A DNA stretch of 64,000 bases, from NCBI GenBank assembly GCA_039105265.1, contig JAPFFF010000005.1, forward strand, positions 7,115,501-7,179,500, given 5' to 3'. The position numbers and the translations under genes were made by a program. Shown here piece after piece: positions 10,901 to 17,843 of this stretch. The DNA comes from Tritrichomonas musculus. Its lineage: Eukaryota > Parabasalia > Tritrichomonadida > Tritrichomonadidae. Under the pieces are notes generated by a model that was given only the letters and a program-made list of their open reading frames with translations, was not told the DNA's origin and made no database searches. Each line of letters opens with the position of its first letter. Within the stretch, counting starts at the first letter, position 1.

Positions 10901-11243
10901 CATTCAAAAGTTGTAAATTTGGTAGCATACTGATTACATGAATGTCAAACATAGCTAAATCACAAACTGGGTTACCTTCAAGATGCAAAGTTCGAAGATA
11001 ACGAAGTTCTTTTAGAGGATTTAATGCTTCAAACGTGCTTATTAAATTATATTGTATAAGAAGGACATTTAAACGTTTAAATTGTGTAATATTTTCGAGC
11101 GAAGATATTGAATTATAAGATAAGCAAAGCTTGATACAATTTACGCGATTATGTGGAAGCTTGTCTATATATTCGACACCAGAACCAGTTGCACGAAGAC
11201 ATGCTGGTTCGCTGGAATTCTTTAAATTTGAGCTAAGAGACAT
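4971..11243 (-). CDS. Giant LRR and coiled-coil protein, cytoskeleton/centrosome-like
   Basis: 2090-aa protein. Residues about 30-140 hold four or five SDS22-type leucine-rich repeats (LCLSYNSISSLENI, LIQYNLISTF, TLHLEGNPV) with an LRR-cap-like end, a layout seen in ciliary and centriolar LRR proteins. Residues about 580-860 form a very long Gln/Glu/Lys/Arg heptad-rich coiled coil, with a 15-aa unit (QQQEQEKQRKEQLLR) repeated in tandem. The rest is mostly disordered acidic/Asn/Ser-rich sequence. A motif of the form (K/A)(F/Y)DAS-GG recurs at least four times in the C-terminal half (codons near 6040, 6140, 6490 and 6630). A FNFWKSR segment and a final short coiled coil follow near the C-terminus. 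A basal-body or cytoskeletal scaffold role is inferred from architecture only. An AACGTT box lies 8 nt upstream of the start codon. Confidence 0.75.
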   Translation of the reverse strand: MSLSSNLKNSSEPACLRATGSGVEYIDKLPHNRVNCIKLCLSYNSISSLENITQFKRLNVLLIQYNLISTFEALNPLKELRYLRTLHLEGNPVCDLAMFDIHVISMLPNLQLLNGKRTKEILEFKDLKYIDYEAELLEQIMHINFVYEVFKYALDISNRENIIVQEDSKRGNRNNSSSNTPSRSNRSALVKSSSPASVSSKQTRSISSRPTNNPIYDFIKEAIKVKRSEILDNKSYKVELANSLRKNKFNDDGYISFLRLEVLRCDALIEDSITNLIKFIPQPSSPSRKHSVTSTPSKSPQSYSKDNSRQGTENALTVYDDIETFRSILSDLKGEEDFNEFVAQQDDLQALSFRMMGAIGGMDIDKVGIDASIGYNLTPTTTPKRRSKHSVNRNKRYSYDGDNEEEEEIEDNYNIAMTPSAEVREEKPGFAQKAPTRRAKTPAVSKKRNTNNVESSPDQKIAGVNPNKSNNFTTPQKEMKANKNAKLRNNDENEDENPSQHEIEDEFLFEKERQKDDESKTKHPHEVDNGLINSEDLNKDNNNFEVENDNENENASQNINYYPNSLIEEEEEVNDQENELLEKQLEQQEEQQKQLQKQREQERQEQLKQQKEQEEKEKLRKQQELEKQKQEQQKEQERQKQLQQLKQEQERQKQLKIQQQKEQLRKQQEQEKQKQKQEQLRKQQEIERQKQQQLLQQQKEQEEKEKLQQQQELEKQRKEQLLRQQQEQEKQRKEQLLRQQQEQEKQRKEQLLRQQQEQEKQRKEQLLREQKEQEEKEQLRKQQEKEKKQKLLQQQKEQEEKEKLRKQQEEKQRQQQLLQQEKEKEERERLQKQKEQELKKEQERQRQEHEARLLRQQNQEKQNHEQVDQINEKGDQLHQKRQSTPKQQKQQRNRPNESDGDIDSDLQEIVKSCDTLNINKSSSEILEDENEGENGYYQNEEKEISDQVGQEEEEVVQPIIPIDMNPIISFEDEIFSSGSSDNEAEDHIDRHENIDVSSKRIKKIKGDENKNIENVSNDDQKEKEKEKENSIFNQSFNKKDDKNNYPEQEDQFHQENEFEIEEEEEELNDEVINSSKDQTEQSIKTDASVTKEYSRSKASNKSKDRNSEQNDQNNNSYSPSSSAGNFVFQEPLLSTGEKEEEEEEEDINKKSKKDFSSPKKCSIVVSSNTPISIAKENCRSSSECAEYLESGPDDDDNESNNHKGRTKNSKNSNNNKNQNQNENHKENHDDHQKDYDPAKKNVLSQDSLNRDSIYDFGEEDEEENGFEDHESNDLNNYVDNTATLSLDEKMQEGKEEEEEEEEQQRQFSNKQAIQDNHKSLVEDNGFDYSVDEIDTNNENSKIEQKNSPKSPNHIKNVRDNFDIDNNDGNGFPFTNASSDLRFGAFASSEKLNNSEENTDNYNFPNSNIIPTDFRNQDKNGVDDNDDISDANDQNNSKKNINDLDLLDANLSEDSDSFQRKMMNLVPQSIRKITEPQKQEQENNVSKQHKRSILFNFDQVSSSNKSKNKDSIRKEANDSNEDEIDTDHLINGEIDDMAYDASRGESMSSNKGHKKQHQKSKQKQKQNQSNQPQLDDFVDGTKFDAESGGFVTTPLQSPEYPNSSFQNRFDQEPEFDSFYQTKSKNQNTQKSRDSINDSSKAQKRNHHLHRNNTIDNEDYYSYADESRDFHENENENDNLFSYNYKRISDSKNDLTNFGSNAFDASNGGIDTTNVESNEPHWLNSCDDTKFDASHGGAYDSAQPQQKLTLKQSKQNKKQDIIFSTNNSFNNIISQDNDNGFISHDQSTENESQHQVRFVNAHRKNSASNQSTSDSIYSNKKNQVFGTFSESNSDLLNDEFEEDDDDNDEASSSRAATSAAFSSSINPSMKYSNSYLNMTQDNASSSRPEPDSEYRLKSDSQYIHQKGRSQIIPTSQLFVCKYFNFWKSRVKNANQNMQKQVSLPSTSTSATINDSSYILSSKNNSLSYSSFRNNVSSNPGTNNYSLKQMSERRELLRKIEMQKDINKALQARLNQIGKEIEVSENYSMAFEWPPSSHPSSPLASTIHRERIMYQQTQQMKQQQQKQKRKKERAPDLFTQYRNHVMSSSTKKE
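8930..9125 (-). repeat. 45-bp tandem repeat in coiled-coil coding region
   Basis: About four copies of a 45-bp unit encode 15-residue blocks of the type EKQRKEQLLRQQQEQ. Copies in the middle are nearly identical, differing at one or two positions (for example ATTGCTCC versus ATTGTTCC), which indicates recent in-frame expansion. The unit length keeps the reading frame and shifts the heptad register by one residue per copy. Confidence 0.7.
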
Positions 11244-11762
11244 TTCTGCTGAACGTTTAGTTTAAACGTAAAAGAATATTTTAAATTTTGTATTATGACC
11301 GTTTAATATTTTTAAATATTTCAAAATTCGAAATTCAGATGATTATATTTATATTTGATATAATTCGTCTGATAAAAATAAATAAAAATTTTAGTCAAAA
11401 TTATATTTTTGTAACTTTCTTTTGGCTGGAAGATGCATACATTTCATAACAATTTAATTAGTATTCTGTCAATCAAATCTAATCTATAATAGATTAAATC
11501 TATTTATAAACCCATATTTTTTTTTTTTTTTTTTTTTTTAATATATTAATAAAAAGAGTAAGAATTTTGATCATTAAGAACATCATTAATTTGATTTCAT
11601 ATACCTTTTTAATTATGGAAATATCTCTATGGCAGTTTACCTAGTTCCTATCAATTTTTAAATTAAAAAATATATAATTGGTAAAAATTTGTTAAAGAAT
11701 ATAATAGTGCTAAACTATGTTTTATATATGTTTCAACAAAAAAAAAAAAAGATTGTAATGTA
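11244..11762. other. Divergent spacer with T23 tract
   Basis: Shared upstream region between the reverse LRR/coiled-coil gene and the forward small gene. It is strongly A+T-rich and contains a run of 23 T on the plus strand (11517-11539), plus a small dyad (AATCTA...TAGATT) just before it. No additional gene is visible. AACGTT (11252-11257) and a second AACG core (11265-11268) sit next to the start of the reverse gene. Confidence 0.5.
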
Positions 11763-12263
11763 ATGGACAAATATAAATTCAAAATATATTTAATGTCTAA
11801 ATCTTGGAGAGCAATTGTTGCATCATATAATAAAGGTAAAGATGAAGGAACGCTGTACAAAATCATTACTGTATATCCACAAGTGTCATGGACTTGGGTA
11901 AAACCAGAAGAAATAGAAGATGACAACGATTTAACTCAAAACTATGTATCTTCTATTGTTTATAAAGATGCAGAATGCCAAACAGAGACCAAAATGACAC
12001 AGAAACAGGACGCATTAAAAAATATCAAAGTTTCTTTCCCAGTTGAACCATACCATTCTTTTTTACCTTGCTTTGATGAAATTGTAGATCCTTCATACCT
12101 TGAAGCACCAACTATTCCGTCAATTATTCATAAAATTGACTTAAATGCGAAGACAGCAATTGTATCTTACCAAAATTCGACAAACTTGAAAAGTGTTGAT
12201 CTTTACTTTTTAATGTCAATTGATCCAGTTGGTGTTGCGAAATACTTAACAACACAGCATTAA
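11763..12263 (+). CDS. Small conserved-looking protein of unknown function
   Basis: 166 aa from the first ATG. I consider the second in-frame ATG at 11793 (156 aa, beginning MSKSWRAIVASY) at least as likely, because the segment before it is lysine-rich and lacks structure. Residues 14-60 are rich in Trp, Tyr, Val and Ile with spacing that suggests a small beta-barrel (W-RAIVASYN, YKIITVYP, VSWTWVKPEEI). A second beta-rich stretch ends the protein (AIVSYQNS, SVDLYFLMSI). There is no signal peptide, membrane segment or enzyme motif. I do not recognise the family. It lies alone between two giant repeat proteins. Confidence 0.65.
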   Translation: MDKYKFKIYLMSKSWRAIVASYNKGKDEGTLYKIITVYPQVSWTWVKPEEIEDDNDLTQNYVSSIVYKDAECQTETKMTQKQDALKNIKVSFPVEPYHSFLPCFDEIVDPSYLEAPTIPSIIHKIDLNAKTAIVSYQNSTNLKSVDLYFLMSIDPVGVAKYLTTQH

Positions 12264-12696
12264 TCAAAATATGTTTGAGTTATGTTATATTATATTTTAA
12301 ATAATAATGAAGCAAATCTGATTTTATTAGTACGAATATATTTTTGAGATTATGTGATGACTTTAACGTTTGTTTGAAATACATTATATACTTTTAATTT
12401 AAAAGATTTAATAATTATTTAATTAGATTGTAAATTTATTCATTTAAATTAAAATTTGAATGAAAAGCAGAATCAACGATAATAAAAATATGTCAAATCT
12501 TTAAATAAATGATTTTACTAAGAATAATAAATTAGATAAATTTCATCTCAATTTGGTGAAGACATTTTTTAACGTATATAAACATTTTTTTTACTTTCTC
12601 ACTTTTTCATTAATTATTCGTTTTTTATTGAAACTTTTTTATAAATTTGAACAGATAAACTTTGAAAAATTTAAATAAAAAATTTTGTAAAAAAAA
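12264..12696. other. AT-rich spacer
   Basis: Spacer of about 430 bp without coding signal. It holds the 3' end of the small gene and the upstream region of the giant Gln-rich gene. An AACGTATATAAAC segment lies near 12571. Nothing else stands out. Confidence 0.5.
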
Positions 12697-15600
12697 ATGG
12701 AGGTAAGCTTTATTCACTCGCAAATTTCATCAACAACCGAAAAGATTAAACGACAAGTTAACTCTCTCGATTCTCTTTCACAGCCCGTTCCCCAACAAAT
12801 CCAAGTATCAAGGAAAGTCCGTGAAGCATTTGAAAATCTTGACGTATCAAGTCGAGAATCACCTTTGGTTGATCTTGGCAATTGGGCTCGTCGTCGTATC
12901 GAGACATACAACGAATCTGATGAAGAATTCCTTCGTCGAATTGCAAATATTCAAAGAATGATTGATGGAAAAACAGTTGAACAATTCCAAGATATTTCTC
13001 TTCAAATGGATCGCTGGGATAGTATTTTACAAGATGCAACTGCAAATATAGAAAAATTCCATGAGAATTTTGAACGATTTTGGGCCAGAATGCCACGTAG
13101 TACAGATGATGATACTGGCCCCTTTGTCGCATCAAGCTCAAAACTCGAAAAAGAACAATCGCCAGAAAAAGATATTCAACTTCAAAATAAAAGTGTTGAA
13201 GTATTATTAAAAGAATTTGAAGAAGAACGTCAAGTTTACAAAACTAGAGAAGATCATTACATTACAATTATAAAATCAATGCAATCTTTTGTTAATACCG
13301 CTAATGATAAAATTAGTGCTCTCCAAAAACAGCAAGAAGAAACATCTGATGAACTTGCGCGAATTATGCAAGAATATGAAAACAATATAAAAGAGAAAAA
13401 AGCCCAAGATCAAGTTTTACAAACTTTTTTGCAAAAAGAAGAAGAAGCAAAGAAAAGATTAGAAGAAAGAAAAATTGATTCTCAAGAAAATATATTTGTT
13501 GACCTTTCAGGGGGCAATACTCATGACAATAAGCACTCCGCTTTGGCTAATCCCAATGTAATTTGTGATTTCCCTCCATCATCAAATTCTTTCACCATCC
13601 CTCCTCCAGGAAACCAGCAAGGAAACGATGCTAATGTTGTAAGTAGACAGCTCGATGACAGTGCAAACGATTCTGGAGCATTAAATAATAGCAACATGCA
13701 GCAGAATAATACAAAAGGTGAATATGTGGCGGTTATGGGCAATAATTTACCAGATAGAACAGTTGACCAAATGGAGAAATTGATTGCTGAAGGAAATAGC
13801 GTAATTGCTGGAAATAATTTATCACAAAATCAGCAAGGAATGCAGAATCAATCTCAGAATAGACAAGGCCAGATGCAGAATGGTCAAAATCAAGGTCAAT
13901 TCCAGAATGGTCAAAATCAAGGTCAATTCCAGAATGGTCAAAATCAAGGCCAATTCCAGAATGGTCAAAATCAAGGCCAATTCCAGAATGGTCAAAATCA
14001 AGGCCAATTCCAGAATGGTCAAAATCAAGGCCAATTCCAGAATGGTCAAAATCAAGGCCAATTCCAGAATGGTCAAAATCAAGGCCAATTCCAGAATGGT
14101 CAAAATCAAGGCCAATTCCAAAATGGTCAAAATCAAGGCCAATTCCAAAATGGTCAAAATCAAGGCCAATTCCAGAATGGCCAAAATCAAGGCCAATTCC
14201 AGAATGGACAAAATCAAGGCCAATTCCAAAATGGTCAAAATCAAGGCCAATTCCAGAATGGACAAAATCAAGGCCAATTCCAAAATGGTCAAAATCAAGG
14301 TCAATTCCAGAATGGACAAAATCAAGATCAATTCCAGAATGGCCAAAATCAAGATCAATTCCAGAATGGCCAAAATCAAGGCCAATTCCAGAATGGCCAA
14401 AATCAAGGCCAATTCCAGAATGACCAAGGGCAAATGCAAGGCCAACAAGGCCAATTCCAAAATGGCCAACAAGACCAGTTCCAGAATGGACAAGGCCAAA
14501 TGCAAGGTGATCAAAGTCAAATGCAGGGAGGACAGCAAAGCCAGTTCCAAGGAGACCAGAATCAGTTCCAAAACGGACAAGGTCAGATTCAAGGACAAGA
14601 CCAATTCCAGAATGGCCAAAATCACGGCCAGTTCCAAGGAGACCAAAGCCAGAATCAAGACCAGTTCCAAAATGGTCAGCAAAACCTATCCCAGAACGAT
14701 CAGCAAGGACAATTCCAAGGAGACCAAAGTCAAATGCAAGGACAACAAGGCCAATTCCAAAATGGTCAACAAGGCCAATTCCAAAATGGTCAACAAGGCC
14801 AATTCCAAAATGGTCAACAAGGCCAATTCCAAAATGGTCAACAAGGCCAATTCCAAAATGGTCAACAAGGTCAATTCCAAAATGGTCAGGAAGGTCAATT
14901 CCAAGGAGACCAAAGTCAGATGCAAGGACAACAAGATCAGTTCCAAAATGGACAACAAGGCCAATTCCAAGGAGACCAAAGTCAGAATCAAGGACAACAG
15001 GGCCAATTCCAAAATGGACAACAAGGCCAATTCCAGAATGGACAAGGTCAAATGCAAGGACAACAAAACCAATTCCAGAATGGTCAGCAAGGTCAATTCC
15101 AAGGAGACCAAAGTCAGATGCAAGGACAACAGGGCCAATTCCAGAATGGACAACAAGGTCAATTCCAGAATGGACAACAAGGTCAATTCCAGAATGGACA
15201 ACAAGGTCAATTCCAGAATGGTCAACAAGGTAATGTATTCTATGATGACGAAGGGCAACCCATCACTGACCCAGAGCAGATCCAGCATTGCCAGGAGCGC
15301 CAGCAGCAGCAAATGATAAAGCAAATTCAGCAGCAGCAGCTTCAGGCCTTCGAGCAGTCCATGAACCAGATGCACCTTGATAACCTTTTGACTCCAGACC
15401 AGCAGCAAGCTGTGCTCGAGCAGATGCAGAATTATATACTGCAAAACGGCCCACTCACACCTGAGCAGCAGCAGCAGTACCTACAGCAGCTACTGTCTAA
15501 GATGCAAGAGGAAGGCTCACTATCTGATGAGAAGCAACAACAAGTCCTTCAGCAGATGCAGCAGACATTGCAGAACCAGCCACCAATTACTACAAACGGT

Positions 15601-17394
15601 ATGAACGGCTTCAATGGAATGAACAACATGAACAACATGAATGGAATGAACAACATGAACAACATGAATAACATGAATGGAATGGATGGTATGAACAACA
15701 TGAATGGAATGAATAACATGAATGGAATGAACAACATGAACAACATGAATAACATGAATGGAATGGATGGTATGAACAACATGAATGGAATGAATAACAT
15801 GAGCAACATGAATGGCATGAACAACATGAACAACATGAATGGTATGAACAACATGAACAACATGAATGGAATGAACAACATGAACAACATGAATAACATG
15901 AATGGAATGGATGGTATGAACAACATGAATGGAATGAATAACATGAATAACATGAATGGAATGAACAACATGAACAACATGAATAACATGAATGGAATGG
16001 ATGGTATGAACAACATGAATGGAATGAATAACATGAATAACATGAATGGAATGAACAACATGAACAACATGAATAACATGAATGGAATGGATGGTATGAA
16101 CAACATGAATGGAATGAATAACATGAGCAACATGAATGGTATGAACAACATGAATGGCATAAACAACATGAATGGTATGAACAACATGAATGGCATGAAC
16201 AACATGAACAACATGAATGGTATGAACAACATGAATGGAATGAATGGTATGAACAACATGAATGGAATGAACAACATGAATGGAATGAACAACATGGACG
16301 GAATGAATGGTATGGGCGACGCCACCAACAACGGCGAGCCACAAATTGTGCTTAACATTCCATCAGTGAACGGCCAGCCGCTAGTTCGCACTTACAGCGG
16401 CGAATTTCTGAGCCCAAATGGCAACCCGCTCAAGCACAACCAAGTTTTCACAATCATCAACGAAGGACCAGCCGGCCAACCGAAGCTTCTTGTTCCCGTC
16501 TACCAGACCATTCCAGCCCTCGTCATCCACCACTACCAAGCCGAGTACATGAAGCCAGTGAACAAGCCCAGCTCGCCCAAGTCTCGCTCGCTCGGCAAGA
16601 AGGACATCAGCGGCAACCAGAAGACAAACACGAACGACAACGAGAAAGACAAAGGCAAAGACAACGACGATGAAGACGATATCAACGATATCGTTGCTTT
16701 TAGCGGAAAGCAGATTCTTGTTCAGACGAATCCTGTCACTTTTCCAAGTGCTGCCTACGCAGCTTACGACGACTACGGCCGACCTGTTCAACTGAACAAC
16801 GTTCCGAACCTCTTCTCGCAGTATCGAACGAACAGAGTCATCATTCAACCCCGCCCACTTCGATTTAAGAGGTACCAACCAATACGGCCAACAAAGTCCG
16901 ATACTTCAGAGCCTGTCACTCCAAGAACTATGGAACAACCGGTAACCGACAACGATACGACTCTGAAAAAGTCGAAAGAAACGGTTAGTGGTGAAAATAC
17001 AAGTATTTATGATGGCAAGAAATTTGATGTGACTCAACCTTCTCAAACTCATTTTGAGACACCAAGGTCAAAAATTCAGAAGAGTTTGCTATCGACTCTT
17101 CCAAAGACATCGTCGGCTATAAACGACGCCCTCGACGAGGAGAAGGACGCTTACCACGAAAGACTAGTTAGGGTCATGAACGATAAGGGACCCGCTGATA
17201 TCGTGTATAACCCGAGGAAGATGTCGCCTAGAAATTCAAATTCCGCTTCAAGGAAGTCAAATAGAGAAGTGCCAACAAAAATGGTGCCTGGCGAAGTGCA
17301 AAATAACGGAATTGGACTCATTATCACTCCTTTCGTGCACCAGGCCAAGAGATCATTCGCCAAGACAGCCAACCAGTTACCTAAGGCAACTTAG
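12697..17394 (+). CDS. Giant Gln/Asn/Gly/Met-rich tandem-repeat protein with N-terminal coiled coil
   Basis: 1565 aa in four zones. Residues 1-270 are helical and coiled-coil prone, with an acidic/Lys-rich segment near 210-260. Residues about 390-850 are built of QGQFQNGQN 9-mers and QGQFQNGQ 8-mers with scattered QMQGDQSQ variants. Residues about 885-960 are a poly-Gln-interrupted helix. Residues about 968-1208 are MNNMNG repeats with a 30-residue higher-order unit. The C-terminal 360 residues return to ordinary composition, with a compact segment (about 1212-1290) of apparent beta structure followed by disorder and a short basic end. G+C rises clearly in the last third. There is no signal peptide or membrane segment. 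Function is unknown; a scaffold or condensate-forming role is speculation from composition. The start is the first ATG after a long A-rich leader. Confidence 0.75.
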   Translation: MEVSFIHSQISSTTEKIKRQVNSLDSLSQPVPQQIQVSRKVREAFENLDVSSRESPLVDLGNWARRRIETYNESDEEFLRRIANIQRMIDGKTVEQFQDISLQMDRWDSILQDATANIEKFHENFERFWARMPRSTDDDTGPFVASSSKLEKEQSPEKDIQLQNKSVEVLLKEFEEERQVYKTREDHYITIIKSMQSFVNTANDKISALQKQQEETSDELARIMQEYENNIKEKKAQDQVLQTFLQKEEEAKKRLEERKIDSQENIFVDLSGGNTHDNKHSALANPNVICDFPPSSNSFTIPPPGNQQGNDANVVSRQLDDSANDSGALNNSNMQQNNTKGEYVAVMGNNLPDRTVDQMEKLIAEGNSVIAGNNLSQNQQGMQNQSQNRQGQMQNGQNQGQFQNGQNQGQFQNGQNQGQFQNGQNQGQFQNGQNQGQFQNGQNQGQFQNGQNQGQFQNGQNQGQFQNGQNQGQFQNGQNQGQFQNGQNQGQFQNGQNQGQFQNGQNQGQFQNGQNQGQFQNGQNQGQFQNGQNQGQFQNGQNQDQFQNGQNQDQFQNGQNQGQFQNGQNQGQFQNDQGQMQGQQGQFQNGQQDQFQNGQGQMQGDQSQMQGGQQSQFQGDQNQFQNGQGQIQGQDQFQNGQNHGQFQGDQSQNQDQFQNGQQNLSQNDQQGQFQGDQSQMQGQQGQFQNGQQGQFQNGQQGQFQNGQQGQFQNGQQGQFQNGQQGQFQNGQEGQFQGDQSQMQGQQDQFQNGQQGQFQGDQSQNQGQQGQFQNGQQGQFQNGQGQMQGQQNQFQNGQQGQFQGDQSQMQGQQGQFQNGQQGQFQNGQQGQFQNGQQGQFQNGQQGNVFYDDEGQPITDPEQIQHCQERQQQQMIKQIQQQQLQAFEQSMNQMHLDNLLTPDQQQAVLEQMQNYILQNGPLTPEQQQQYLQQLLSKMQEEGSLSDEKQQQVLQQMQQTLQNQPPITTNGMNGFNGMNNMNNMNGMNNMNNMNNMNGMDGMNNMNGMNNMNGMNNMNNMNNMNGMDGMNNMNGMNNMSNMNGMNNMNNMNGMNNMNNMNGMNNMNNMNNMNGMDGMNNMNGMNNMNNMNGMNNMNNMNNMNGMDGMNNMNGMNNMNNMNGMNNMNNMNNMNGMDGMNNMNGMNNMSNMNGMNNMNGINNMNGMNNMNGMNNMNNMNGMNNMNGMNGMNNMNGMNNMNGMNNMDGMNGMGDATNNGEPQIVLNIPSVNGQPLVRTYSGEFLSPNGNPLKHNQVFTIINEGPAGQPKLLVPVYQTIPALVIHHYQAEYMKPVNKPSSPKSRSLGKKDISGNQKTNTNDNEKDKGKDNDDEDDINDIVAFSGKQILVQTNPVTFPSAAYAAYDDYGRPVQLNNVPNLFSQYRTNRVIIQPRPLRFKRYQPIRPTKSDTSEPVTPRTMEQPVTDNDTTLKKSKETVSGENTSIYDGKKFDVTQPSQTHFETPRSKIQKSLLSTLPKTSSAINDALDEEKDAYHERLVRVMNDKGPADIVYNPRKMSPRNSNSASRKSNREVPTKMVPGEVQNNGIGLIITPFVHQAKRSFAKTANQLPKAT
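13879..14430 (+). repeat. 27-bp coding tandem repeat, about 20 copies
   Basis: About twenty head-to-tail copies encode QGQFQNGQN. Variation is almost all synonymous (GGT/GGC/GGA, CAG/CAA, AAT), with a few Gly-to-Asp changes near the 3' end of the array. The unit contains no stop in any frame, so long open frames appear on both strands; I treat those as shadows. Confidence 0.9.
14741..15235 (+). repeat. 24-bp coding tandem repeat blocks
   Basis: Two near-homogeneous blocks of the 8-residue unit QGQFQNGQ: about six copies at 14741-14895 and about four at 15135-15235. They are separated by variant units carrying GDQSQMQGQ. The unit is the 27-bp repeat minus one codon, so the second array is probably a derivative of the first. 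Confidence 0.8.
15601..16311 (+). repeat. MNNMNG coding repeat with 90-bp higher-order unit
   Basis: About 710 bp of ATGAAYAAC / ATGAATGGN triplet-block repeats. The MNGMDGMNN block recurs at about 15901, 15991 and 16081, which is an exact 90-bp (30-codon) spacing, so there is a higher-order repeat above the 9- to 18-bp unit. ATG occurs every three codons, which also gives long antisense open frames rich in His/Val or Phe/Met. Confidence 0.85.
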
Positions 17395-17499
17395 AAATAA
17401 TAACTTTTTATTTTTATTTTTGTTTTGTTATATTAATTATTAAAAATGTTAATTTTGTGTATTTTTTTTTTTTTTTTTTAAAACTTTTTGAATTCAAAA

Positions 17500-17593
17500 T
17501 TTTTTATTTATAACTTTTTGTTTAAAATTATTTTTTATTTATAACTTTTTGTTTAAAATTATTTTTTATTTAAAACTTTTTGTTTAAAATTAT
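17500..17593. repeat. 31-bp AT-rich tandem repeat, three copies
   Basis: Three consecutive copies of a 31-bp unit with the core ATAACTTTTTGTTTAAAATT lie in the 3' flank between two convergent genes. The third copy differs at one or two positions. A degenerate partial copy precedes the array. Confidence 0.8.
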
Positions 17594-17594
17594 T

Positions 17595-17723
17595 TTACGA
17601 ATTTCCAGTAAGACAGTGTGAGTGGATTCGCATCCAACAAGACTCATTTAATAAAAGTGAACCATCACAGAAATTTTCCATAGCTTTTGAATTATCATTT
17701 GAGATAAATCTACCTGCTTTCAT
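17595..17723 (-). pseudogene. Short open frame with coding-like composition, possible gene relic
   Basis: A 42-codon reverse-strand frame (MKAGRFISNDNSKAMENF...) ends just inside the 31-bp repeat array. It is noticeably richer in G+C and in Cys/Trp/His/Gly codons than the surrounding spacer, which is why it stood out. It lies downstream of the Sel1 kinase gene on the same strand. I do not recognise the peptide. It could be the remnant of a duplicated gene or chance. Confidence 0.25.
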
Positions 17724-17843
17724 TTCTTGGATTATTATAACAATAATGATTTACAAATTGTTAACATATAAAGAATAAATAAGTATAAATCTTTTTACAA
17801 TAAAATGTTTAGTAACAATTTTGTGAATACTTTCAAGTTATTT

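Noticed and set aside
13870-15240. Regular direct repeats suggesting a CRISPR-like array
   Set aside because: The repeats are contiguous without spacers, in coding frame, and the genome is eukaryotic.
13822-16391. Long reverse open frames (Leu/Ile-rich and His/Val- or Phe/Met-rich, up to about 290 codons) and a 503-codon second forward frame
   Set aside because: They exist only because the sense repeats are multiples of three without stops; the peptides simply mirror the repeat and have no independent start context or domain.
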